From IMG/VR virus record IMGVR_UViG_3300031576_000153, positions 1 through 39,724 of that record: a DNA stretch of 39,724 nt. One strand, 5' to 3'. This document shows, piece after piece, positions 24,676 through 31,739 of the stretch. The position numbers were made by a program, and so were the translations under genes. How positions within the stretch are numbered: the stretch's first letter is position 1; every line of letters begins with the position of its first letter. Below the pieces are notes generated by a model. It made no database searches, had not been told where the DNA came from, and saw nothing but the letters and a program-made list of their open reading frames with translations. Source of the DNA: a virus.

Positions 24676-25404
24676 ATGACGGAGCTGGTCGTTCACAAGG
24701 GCGGATGGACCGCCACGGAAGAGGATGTGAAGGCCGCCGCGGTGCCGGTCGCGACGGCGAGCTACACGCCGGTGCCGAATTCCAGATTCATCGAGGAGGT
24801 TCGATTCAACCTGAGCCGCTTCGGACTCAAGGAGAAGCAGTCAAGGTTCGCGCTCGCGCGGGAAGGCAAGCAGTTGTTCGGCGTGCTCGACCTGACCAAC
24901 GGTGCCGGGGCGTCCGACTGGTCGCTGGCGCTCGGGCTGAGAAATAGCTACGACAGCTCGATCAGCCTCGGGCTCGTGGCCGGGTCCAGGGTGTTCGTCT
25001 GCGACAACCTGGCCTTCTCGGGCGAGGTCCAGGCGAGTCGGAAGCACGCGGCGAACATCTTCCGCGACATGCCGAGCATGATCTACGGGATGCTCGACAA
25101 GTGCGTGGCTCACCGTCGGATCGTCGAGGCCGAGATCCTTGGGATGAAGGATCTGACGATCGACGACCGCACCGCCCACGACCTGATGGTGCGTGCGGTG
25201 GACAAGGACGTGGTGCCGGTCTCGACGCTCCCGCACGTTCTGAAGGAGTGGAGAGAGCCGACGTTCCCCGACTTCATGCCGCGGACCGCGTGGTCGCTGT
25301 TCAACGCGTTCACGTTCATCCAGCAGCGGCGTTCGCCGCAGTCACAGATGGATGACACGTTGCGCCTGACGCGGGTGTTCAGGGAGACCTTGAGCATCAA
25401 CTGA
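24676..25404 (+). CDS. DUF932-like phage/plasmid protein
   Basis: A 242-residue protein (AGGAGAGG before ATG). The middle matches the DUF932-type proteins of phages and plasmids: FGVLDLTNG, then GLRNSYDSSISLGLVAGSRVFVCDNLAFSGE, followed by a long helical part with MLDKCVAHRRIVEAE and a final helix (RLTRVFRETLSIN). The family is widespread on mobile elements; no biochemical role is firmly established, although some are near anti-restriction or recombination genes. Here it lies upstream of the SbcD-SbcC fusion, agreeing with a DNA-maintenance block. Confidence 0.7.
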   Translation: MTELVVHKGGWTATEEDVKAAAVPVATASYTPVPNSRFIEEVRFNLSRFGLKEKQSRFALAREGKQLFGVLDLTNGAGASDWSLALGLRNSYDSSISLGLVAGSRVFVCDNLAFSGEVQASRKHAANIFRDMPSMIYGMLDKCVAHRRIVEAEILGMKDLTIDDRTAHDLMVRAVDKDVVPVSTLPHVLKEWREPTFPDFMPRTAWSLFNAFTFIQQRRSPQSQMDDTLRLTRVFRETLSIN

Positions 25405-25474
25405 CGAAATCCGGCGCGGTGGTCTCCATCGAGGGCAGACCCAAGCCCGCAAGGGGCCGCGCATTACCAAGCGA

Positions 25475-25490
25475 GGTTCCACGTGGAACC
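25475..25490. promoter_or_regulatory. 16-bp perfect palindrome matching the ParB-binding parS core
   Basis: GGTTCCACGTGGAACC is a perfect inverted repeat. The inner GTTCCACGTGGAAC is the form of the bacterial parS site (general pattern TGTTNCACGTGNAACA), known from chromosomal ParB/Spo0J binding sites. It lies in the short gap after the DUF932-like gene, just where a GTG (25483) could start the next small gene. No ParA or ParB is encoded in the window. Confidence 0.65.
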
Positions 25491-25713
25491 GTATCACTGG
25501 AAAGCGGCCAGGGCATGCTCGCCTCCGCTCATGGACATCAAACCGGAAGAGGCGATTCGGCGTCTGCGAGATGGAGCGAGCGAGTTCTGGCGCATCGAGC
25601 ACGAAGGCGGTCATCACAACAGCGACAAGCGGAGGTGCCCGCACTGCCTGCTGTCGGCGCGGATGCTAGGCGCGTCGCTGCGTTCGTTCAACCGGACAGG
25701 GAGGAAGTCGTGA
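25483..25713 (+). CDS. Small putative zinc-binding protein
   Basis: A 76-residue frame from GTG 25483 (inside the parS-like palindrome, with GCGAGG 6 bases before) or 60 residues from ATG 25531 (no clear ribosome binding site). The C-terminal part, IEHEGGHHNSDKRRCPHCLLSAR, contains H, H, C and C spaced like a small zinc finger, and the first part is an amphipathic helix (PEEAIRRLRDGASEFWRI). The competing frame over the same bases is Arg-rich and reads as its shadow. Stop overlaps the next start (GTGA). Confidence 0.5.
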   Translation: MEPYHWKAARACSPPLMDIKPEEAIRRLRDGASEFWRIEHEGGHHNSDKRRCPHCLLSARMLGASLRSFNRTGRKS

Positions 25714-26804
25714 GCGAGGAAAGAGGGATCCAGAGAGTCAACATGCCGGCCTGGGCACTGGAGGCCCTGGAGCCGTTCATGGGGAGAGAGGACATCAACC
25801 TCGTCCTGCCCTCAATCCCGGTGAACGCCCAGCTCGGCTTCGCGCAGGTGCCGACTGTGAGCATCGTCAGGGTCTCGCCCGACCCACAGAAGGGCGAGGT
25901 GTACAAGGTCGGAGCGCGCAAGAGCGCGGCCGGGCAATGGGAGAACCTCTACGCGCTGGGGAAGACTGCGCTCGACCGGCTGGGGTCCGCGGCCGGCGTG
26001 GTCTTCAACACGGTCAGGGTAGACAAGCGCGAAAACCCGGGCCGCTGCGAGTTCGCATGCCAGATCGCGGTGAAGAATGAGTCCGGCGTTCCAGTGATGA
26101 AGGTCTACCACAAGGAGCTGGACATCACGGTCGTCACTGAAGCCCGACGCCAGGAGCGGCAGGCGGCGAACGAGAAGGCGAAGGCTGGAGACAGGGTGTC
26201 TCCGGAGAAGCTGGAAGCCGACCTGGCGAACGAGATGGCGCAGTTCAAGAAGCACATCGTCGCCCGCTGCGAGACGGGAGCCATCAACCGCGGGATCCGT
26301 GGGCTGCTCGCGATCAAGTCGCAGTGGACCGCGACGGAGATCGGGCGGCCGTTCGTGGTGATGCGAACCGACTTCAGGCCGACGCCGGCCAACGCAGCCG
26401 AGCGCATGCTGATGCTGAAGATGGGCTATCAGTCGGCGATCCAGCCGCTCTACGGGCCGGAGATCGAAGAGACCATGCGGGCGCCACGGGCTTCGACGAC
26501 ATCCGAGGCGACCGTCATTCCTGACGACAACCTCGGGCACGATGACGAGGCGCCGCCTGACGACACGGAAGATCCCCCACCCGCTGCCACAGTGCCCGTC
26601 ACGCCCACAACGGCCGCGCCGAAACCAACACCTCAACCTCGGGCCGACGACGAGCTCAAGGAGATGTGTGAAGAGGCGTTCAGGGCGCTGGCGATCGGAC
26701 CGGCCGAGAAGGCGAAGCTGCTGGTCGCGAACGATTTCATCTACGGCAAGGTCTTCGATGCGCTGACAGAGATCGCCCACGAGCGCAGAAAGGCTGCGCC
26801 ATGA
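25710..26804 (+). CDS. Unknown 364-residue protein, possible recombination/ssDNA partner
   Basis: Starts at GTG 25710 overlapping the previous stop, with GGGAGG 5 bases before. Residues 1-150 form an alpha/beta domain (LVLPSIPVNAQLGFAQVPTV, KGEVYKVGARKSAAGQWE). A charged coil follows, then ETGAINRGIRGLLAIKSQWTATEIGRPFVV, a layout ('alNRaiR...l....w...el..PFvv') that recalls single-strand annealing and recombination-mediator proteins, though this is not a firm match. A proline/acidic linker (about 245-295) precedes a C-terminal helical region (DELKEMCEEAFRALAI). Located immediately upstream of the SbcD-SbcC fusion with ATGA overlap, it may load or modify DNA ends. Confidence 0.6.
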   Translation: MSEERGIQRVNMPAWALEALEPFMGREDINLVLPSIPVNAQLGFAQVPTVSIVRVSPDPQKGEVYKVGARKSAAGQWENLYALGKTALDRLGSAAGVVFNTVRVDKRENPGRCEFACQIAVKNESGVPVMKVYHKELDITVVTEARRQERQAANEKAKAGDRVSPEKLEADLANEMAQFKKHIVARCETGAINRGIRGLLAIKSQWTATEIGRPFVVMRTDFRPTPANAAERMLMLKMGYQSAIQPLYGPEIEETMRAPRASTTSEATVIPDDNLGHDDEAPPDDTEDPPPAATVPVTPTTAAPKPTPQPRADDELKEMCEEAFRALAIGPAEKAKLLVANDFIYGKVFDALTEIAHERRKAAP

Positions 26805-29800
26805 TGTCAGGGATCCTCCACTTCGCAGACCTGCACCTCGACGACAGCACCGAGGTCAACGCGAGCAAGGCGATGGCGCAGATGCTGGAGATCGCCCACG
26901 AGCGCAAGCCGGCCCTGATCGTGAACGCCGGCGACCTGGTGGTCAGGCGCGGCACGCTAAGGCCGTGGGTCGCTTACCAGCTCAGGCGGTTCCACAACGC
27001 GCTGGCGGACGTGGCTCCGGTTCTGGTCGTGGCTGGCAACCATGACCTGGTGGGCGACGGCGGAATCGGCGTGGCGCTGGGTGCGCTCGGCGAGACACGC
27101 CACAACATCACCGTGGTTGAGGGGAAACCGGAGGTCGTCAGGATCGCCGGGTACGAGCTCGCCTGCCTTCCGTATCCGTCCGTCGCCTGGATGCGGGCGC
27201 ACGGCGAGAACGCTGGCGTAAGGATGAACGCACAGCACGCGTCGGAGCTGCTCGCGATGACGGTGAAGGTGCTCGCGGATCAGTGCCAGCCAGGTGCCAT
27301 CCTCGTCTACCACGGAACGGTTGCCGGGGCGACGCTCGGCGGCGAGAGACAGATGCTGACGGGCGACGACATCATGCTGGGAAGCGGCACGGTACGGCGA
27401 GCCGACTTCTACAAGGTCTTGGCCGGGCACATCCACAAGCCGCAGGTCTTGCACGTCTCGACGCCGGAGGTCTGCGTCTACTACCCAGGATCGTCGGCGC
27501 CGCTCGGGTTCGGCGAGGACCACGAGCACGGCCTCTGGTGGCACCCGGACGACGGCGACCCGCTGTTCATCACGCTCAAGCCGGTGCACAGGTTCGTCAC
27601 GATCGAGGTGAACCTGGAGAGCATGGACATGCCGCAGGCCGACGTGGAAGACGCGCTGGTTCGCGTGAAGGCCACTGCGTCCGCGTGGGCAGACGTTGGG
27701 AAGCACGTGCCGGCGATACGCGCAAACCTCAAGTCGTTCGGGGCTGCCAGCGTGCGCTTCGCGATCGAGAGGGCCGAACTGGAGATCCGGAAAGACCCGG
27801 GCGCCCCGGTGATCGAGAGAGTCGAGACCTTCACCGAGGCGCTCGGACGGTGGATCGAGCGAGAGAAGGCGCCACGCGATGCGGTGCTGGAGTTCATGGG
27901 CCAGGTCGAGCTAGGGATCCCTCCAGAAGCCAGAGCGTCCGGTGCCTACGCGCTCACGCAGGTGGGGTGCTCCGACTTCAAGAGCCTCGGCAATGGACCG
28001 TGGGTGCTCGACCTTGCGACCATGGGGAAGCTGGTTTGCATCGAGGGGCCGAACGCGAGCGGCAAGTCGAACATCACCGAGGTCGAGGCGTTCGCGCTCT
28101 GGGGCCGGCTACCGCGTGGCAGGACGAAACTCGAAGGGATCGTCAGGCGCGGGGCCTCGTCAGCGAAAGCATGGGTCGAGTTTCACGTCGCCGGCACGCA
28201 ATGGAAGGTCACGAGGACGGTAGAGACGAGAGGAGCAAGCACCTACTCGACTCTGACATTGCTTGCGCGCGGAGTGGCTCCTACCACGGAATGGTTCCCG
28301 GCAGGTGGGAACAGCGCGGCCGAGACTCAGGAGAAGATTAACGCGCTGGCCGGCTCGTTCGAGCTCTACCTGTCGACGCGATACGCCGGGCAGGGCGACA
28401 TCGACCGGCTGCTCAAGTTCACGCCCGCCGAAACGAAGGACGCGCTGGTCGAGGCGCTCGGGCTCGGCGTGTTCGATCTGAGGCTCGCGAAGGCCAAGGC
28501 GCTCATCACGCCGCTTACGTTCAAGATCCACGGCCTACGCGGCGAGATCGCTGGAATGGAGCAGACCGATGACGTGATGGAGGCCATGATCGAAAAAGTG
28601 AACGCTGCCCGCTTCGGTGTTGCCGCCAAGGCTGCGGCGATCGTTGAACAGGAGCTCGGGCTCGAAGGTGTGCGCGCGAAGCTGGAACGCGCGGTTGCCG
28701 CGTCGGCTGCGCAGGAAGCAGCTCGCAACGCGGCAGAGGGAAGGAAAACCAAAGCGAGCCAGGCGTACGTGGCCGCAACGGGCAGGCTGGCAAGGCTACG
28801 GGGTGAACTGGAACGAAGGAGGGCGGTCTCGGCGAAGGGGCTTCAGAACGCACTACAGGACGAGACGAACGCAGCCATGAGCTGGGCCAAAACGCTCGAT
28901 GGGTACCGGCGAGGACTGATCCAGGAGCACCGCAGGGCCGAACTGGAAACGGATTCCTTGACGAAACAGTCCTCTGTGAGTCCGCCGTTCGGGGAGCAGT
29001 GCTTCGCGGCCGAGTGCGGGTTCTTGAAGTTGGCGCAGGCAGCGCGCCAACGGCTCGCAGCGGGTGTCGAGAGCAGGGCCAGCGTGATCGAGCAGGAAAT
29101 AGTCGCTGCCGAAGAGGACCAGCGGAAGGGGATCGAGCTCCACGCCGCCCTGGTCGCTGAAGCGCATGCAGCCCTCGATGCGTCGGTGGGCGACGATGGC
29201 GGTCTACCGGAGGCAAATAACGAACAGGCAGCAGCCCTGGCAGAGCTCGATGCGGCGAAAGCCGAGACCGCAACGCTGGTTGACTACGGACTCGACACCC
29301 ATCGCACGAGCGTGGTGCAGGGAGAGCGCGCGGTTCGCTTCGCACGCCAGGAACACGATGAGGCGATGGAGCTCCTAGTCAGGTCGAAGGCGATGGTCGA
29401 AGCAGCGATCGCCAGGAACGAGAAAGCGGAGGAGCTGAGGACGACGCTTGGACTCAAAGAGGCCGATCTTGAGGGGGCCACGTTCTACGCGAAGGCGGTG
29501 GGGCGCGAGGGGATTCCATACGACCAGATGGCGGCGGCGCTGCCATCGATCGAGCGGTGGGCGAACACGTTTCTCGGGACCGAGGAGCTGAGGGTCGAAA
29601 TCGCTCCGTTCGCCGAACGGCAGAGCGGAAAGACGGCGCCAGAGGTCGTGATCTCGTACCGGAACGGCTTCGGACTTCACGGGCTATCGGCCGTCTCCGG
29701 GTACGAAGGCGTCGCGATCGGCTACGCGCTAAGGGCGGCACTGGCGCGAGTGCAGGCCGACAGCCAGGGGTTGGAGTTATCCCACTGGTACGCGGACGAG

Positions 29801-29983
29801 GGTTGGGGCGTGTTCGACGAGTCGAACCTGATACTCGGCCGGGACATGCTGACCAGGCTTGCAGAGCAGTTCGGACAGGTGTTCTATGTTTCACATCAGG
29901 CGCCGATCAGGGAGGTAGCTGACACACGTATCGTGATCGAACCAGACTTCGATGAAGGCAGTTCGGTGAGCGTCGTTTCATAA
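26801..29983 (+). CDS. Single-chain SbcD-SbcC (Mre11-Rad50-like) nuclease/ATPase fusion
   Basis: A 1060-residue protein joining two normally separate subunits. Residues 1-400: SbcD/Mre11 phosphodiesterase, with HFADLHLDD (D10, H12), NAGDLV (D45), AGNHD (N80-H81-D82), VYHGT (H171) and AGHIHK (H210, H212), all metal-binding motifs present. Residues 401-1060: SbcC/Rad50 ATPase, with Walker A GPNASGKSN (416-424), long coiled coils, a CFAAEC pair at 734-739 at the expected hook position, signature-like AVSGYEGVAIG (S966-G967), and Walker B WYADEGWG (D999, E1000). It processes double-strand ends and hairpins. Most phages encode the two as separate genes (T4 gp47/gp46). It starts by ATGA overlap. 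Confidence 0.92.
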   Translation: MMSGILHFADLHLDDSTEVNASKAMAQMLEIAHERKPALIVNAGDLVVRRGTLRPWVAYQLRRFHNALADVAPVLVVAGNHDLVGDGGIGVALGALGETRHNITVVEGKPEVVRIAGYELACLPYPSVAWMRAHGENAGVRMNAQHASELLAMTVKVLADQCQPGAILVYHGTVAGATLGGERQMLTGDDIMLGSGTVRRADFYKVLAGHIHKPQVLHVSTPEVCVYYPGSSAPLGFGEDHEHGLWWHPDDGDPLFITLKPVHRFVTIEVNLESMDMPQADVEDALVRVKATASAWADVGKHVPAIRANLKSFGAASVRFAIERAELEIRKDPGAPVIERVETFTEALGRWIEREKAPRDAVLEFMGQVELGIPPEARASGAYALTQVGCSDFKSLGNGPWVLDLATMGKLVCIEGPNASGKSNITEVEAFALWGRLPRGRTKLEGIVRRGASSAKAWVEFHVAGTQWKVTRTVETRGASTYSTLTLLARGVAPTTEWFPAGGNSAAETQEKINALAGSFELYLSTRYAGQGDIDRLLKFTPAETKDALVEALGLGVFDLRLAKAKALITPLTFKIHGLRGEIAGMEQTDDVMEAMIEKVNAARFGVAAKAAAIVEQELGLEGVRAKLERAVAASAAQEAARNAAEGRKTKASQAYVAATGRLARLRGELERRRAVSAKGLQNALQDETNAAMSWAKTLDGYRRGLIQEHRRAELETDSLTKQSSVSPPFGEQCFAAECGFLKLAQAARQRLAAGVESRASVIEQEIVAAEEDQRKGIELHAALVAEAHAALDASVGDDGGLPEANNEQAAALAELDAAKAETATLVDYGLDTHRTSVVQGERAVRFARQEHDEAMELLVRSKAMVEAAIARNEKAEELRTTLGLKEADLEGATFYAKAVGREGIPYDQMAAALPSIERWANTFLGTEELRVEIAPFAERQSGKTAPEVVISYRNGFGLHGLSAVSGYEGVAIGYALRAALARVQADSQGLELSHWYADEGWGVFDESNLILGRDMLTRLAEQFGQVFYVSHQAPIREVADTRIVIEPDFDEGSSVSVVS

Positions 29984-29997
29984 ACGGAGGTGCGAGG

Positions 29998-30369
29998 ATG
30001 CCCACGGTGATAGAGAGGTGGCAGGCCACGATCGAGGAAATGGCGCTGGCGACGAAATCGCTACAGGCCGCGCTCAAGCTGGCGGCGAACTCTGACGGCC
30101 CGGTCTGGCACCAGGCCGGGCTTGCGGTCGTGGCCGCCAGAATGGCGCTCGCGGCATCGCAGGACGAAGAGCGGAAGCTCTGGTCGGTGATCGACAAGCA
30201 GGGATTCGAGAAGGCGAACCAGCCAGAGGCGAAGCCGGGCGACCCGGCGCAGGTTCAGATTGAACTCGTTCCGACCACCAGCAGCGCGGGGCCAGAGCCA
30301 GAGCCGCCTTCAGCGGTTGGCAACGAAGAACCTGACGACGAGGACGAGGACGAACGCGGTAGCGAGTAA
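29998..30369 (+). CDS. Small helical protein with acidic tail
   Basis: A 123-residue protein with an ACGGAGGTG ribosome binding site. The first 75 residues are helical and Ala-rich (VIERWQATIEEMALATKSLQAALKLAA, core RWQATIEEMALATKSLQAAL), and the C-terminal 35 are Pro/Glu/Asp-rich (PEPEPPSAVGNEEPDDEDED). It follows the SbcD-SbcC fusion and ends at the start of promoter P4. The acidic tail could mimic DNA or bind a basic partner. No family recognised. Confidence 0.65.
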   Translation: MPTVIERWQATIEEMALATKSLQAALKLAANSDGPVWHQAGLAVVAARMALAASQDEERKLWSVIDKQGFEKANQPEAKPGDPAQVQIELVPTTSSAGPEPEPPSAVGNEEPDDEDEDERGSE

Positions 30370-30412
30370 GCGAAAACATTCTCTTTGCATTCGCCGTTCT
30401 ACGTGCTAGGAT
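30368..30412 (+). promoter_or_regulatory. Promoter P4 (CGAAAA-box sigma-70 type)
   Basis: CGAAAA at 30371-30376, 7 bases, -35 TTTGCA at 30384-30389, 17 bases, -10 TAGGAT at 30407-30412 with extended TG (TGC before it). The predicted start is at or next to ATG 30420, so the transcript may be leaderless. Confidence 0.8.
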
Positions 30413-30419
30413 GGAACCT

Positions 30420-30836
30420 ATGGCGAAACAGATATGGACGAGTTGCTACGGGAGGCTGCGCTGGATCCCGCAAGGGGTGCAGAGAGTGGTTGTGTCGCGG
30501 ACCGTCCCTCAGTGGTTCGCTGAAGGCGACTTCAGCTTCACGAGGATGATGGAGCTTGCGCCCAGCAGCACGCTGCTCTGGAAGGCGAAGAATGATCCAG
30601 CCTACGACTGGAGGGCCGCATTCCTGACGGAGCTGGTCCAGCGCGACCTGGGCGCACTCTACGTCTCTCTCCCGCTCCTATGCGTGCTGCTCTGCCACGA
30701 GAAGGATTGGGAGAACTGCCACAGGAAGATCGCCTGGGATGTCTTCCACAATCGCTTCGGGTGCGTCGGTGGCGAGTGGCCTGAGCCGATCGATGAGAGG
30801 AAGACGCGTGAAACCCAAACGTCGCTGTTTGGTTGA
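30420..30836 (+). CDS. DUF488-like protein
   Basis: A 138-residue protein. The N-terminus KQIWTSCYGRLRWIPQGV and the C-terminal LLCVLLCHEKDWENCHRKIAW (cores shown) contain the conserved elements of the DUF488 family: an N-terminal TSCYG strand-loop and the C-terminal L-x-C-x5-C-HR site. DUF488 proteins are common in bacteria and phages; the Cys/His site suggests a metal or nucleotide-related activity, but none is established. Start codon: ATG 30420 lies right at the P4 transcription start (leaderless) and ATG 30411 would be inside the -10. Confidence 0.65.
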   Translation: MAKQIWTSCYGRLRWIPQGVQRVVVSRTVPQWFAEGDFSFTRMMELAPSSTLLWKAKNDPAYDWRAAFLTELVQRDLGALYVSLPLLCVLLCHEKDWENCHRKIAWDVFHNRFGCVGGEWPEPIDERKTRETQTSLFG

Positions 30837-30848
30837 CGAGGAGGTCGC

Positions 30849-31133
30849 ATGGGGAGACTGAAAGGCGTAGTCCGGCGCAGATGCATCGACTGCCCAGCCT
30901 ACTTCTTCACCGCAGACCGCAGGCGCAAGTGCGGACCGTGCCGCCATCGGATCTTCGAGGCGAGGAAGTCAGCCAAGGCTGTGTGGGAACGCGAGCGAAA
31001 CAAGGCCGCGTTATCGCTTCAACCGCCAAAGCCTGGCCGCGAGGGCTTCGCGATGATCGACGACAACGCGCGCGAGATCGACTCGGATACTCTGCTGCGC
31101 CAGATCTACGGCGGACGGAGGTTCTGCCGATGA
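30849..31133 (+). CDS. Treble-clef-like zinc finger protein
   Basis: A 94-residue protein with a GAGGAGG ribosome binding site. Two cysteine pairs, RRRCIDCPAY and RRKCGPCRHR, spaced 17 residues apart, are followed by a helix (RIFEARKSAKAVWERERNKAA), giving a zinc-finger of the ribbon/treble-clef style used for DNA or RNA contact. The acidic C-terminus has the segment REIDSDTLLRQIYGG. Probably nucleic-acid-binding; role unknown. The stop overlaps a possible start (ATG 31130) of the next frame. Confidence 0.65.
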   Translation: MGRLKGVVRRRCIDCPAYFFTADRRRKCGPCRHRIFEARKSAKAVWERERNKAALSLQPPKPGREGFAMIDDNAREIDSDTLLRQIYGGRRFCR

Positions 31134-31210
31134 GAGGGGCCGTGGATGTCTGCCCGGTGGCCGTGAACAAGACCATCGACAACGAGGCCGACGCGCTAGA
31201 GACTGCTGAA

Positions 31211-31226
31211 GGAGGCCGGACGATGA
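31211..31226. repeat. Inverted repeat, left copy (RBS and start region)
   Basis: GGAGGCCGGACGATGA, the ribosome binding site and start codon of the next gene. The exact reverse complement occurs at 31803-31818, 576 bases further on, which would allow the segment between them to invert. Confidence 0.6.
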
Positions 31227-31720
31227 CACCGCTGATTCGTAACGGGGAATGGCTGGACGCTTTGACGCTTGCGAAGGGCGGGCATCAGGAAACCACAGAC
31301 GCCTATTGCGTCATGGAGGCGGTGGCTTACGTTTCCGGTGAGCCGTGGTCGGATGCACCGCGGTGCGAATGTCCGGTGATAACTGCGTTCCTCATCAACT
31401 GGAACGATTCACTGCCAGACAACGCAACCCGCGATCGACTGCTCAAGCCTCTGATCCCGCTCGTGGTGGACACGCGGCAGCACTCCGGAAGTCGAACATC
31501 GGCGGTCTCTGATGGCGCTCGACTGGTTCATCCGCGAGCACGTTCCCGCCTGGTTCGATCTCACACCGAGCCTTCAACGACACGGGGACGCGCTGCGATC
31601 CGCGAGCCAAATTGTAGACAACGAAACAGCCGCCGCTGCTGGGAAACTTGTCAATGCCGCGAGGACTGCCGCGGGGACTGCCGCGAGGGCTGCCGCGGGG
31701 ACTGCCCGCGGGGACTGCCC
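31223..31720 (+). pseudogene. Broken gene of a 'CPVI..NDxLPD' family hypothetical protein
   Basis: ATG 31223 (7 bases after AGGAGG; ATG 31130 is in frame and also possible) opens a frame with CVMEAVAYVSGEPWSDAPRC, ECPVITAFLINWNDSLPDN and LLKPLIPLVVDTR, the recognisable core of a hypothetical-protein family of phages and actinobacteria. The family continues with a 'STPEVE.RR...DW' block, and exactly that (STPEVEHRRSLMALDWFIRE) appears in the next frame from 31479. One extra base near 31475-31478 (CGCGGCAGC) explains the shift. A second shift occurs inside the Ala/Arg-rich repeats at 31704-31716, where one repeat has 13 instead of 12 bases. So the gene is probably inactive or frameshifted twice. 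Confidence 0.65.
31656..31716 (+). repeat. Tandem 12-bp repeats (five units, last has 13 bp)
   Basis: Units: GCCGCGAGGACT, GCCGCGGGGACT, GCCGCGAGGGCT, GCCGCGGGGACT, then GCCCGCGGGGACT. The first four keep the reading frame (Ala-Ala-Arg/Gly-Thr/Ala); the extra C in the last one changes it. The array encodes the Ala-rich helix of the broken gene. Confidence 0.85.
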
Positions 31721-31739
31721 TTACTCCTACCATCGTACG

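Noticed and set aside
30833-31130. Frame starting at ATG 30833 upstream of the broken gene
   Set aside because: It overlaps the zinc-finger gene completely in another frame and is low quality; the coding-like part starts only at 31130 or 31223.
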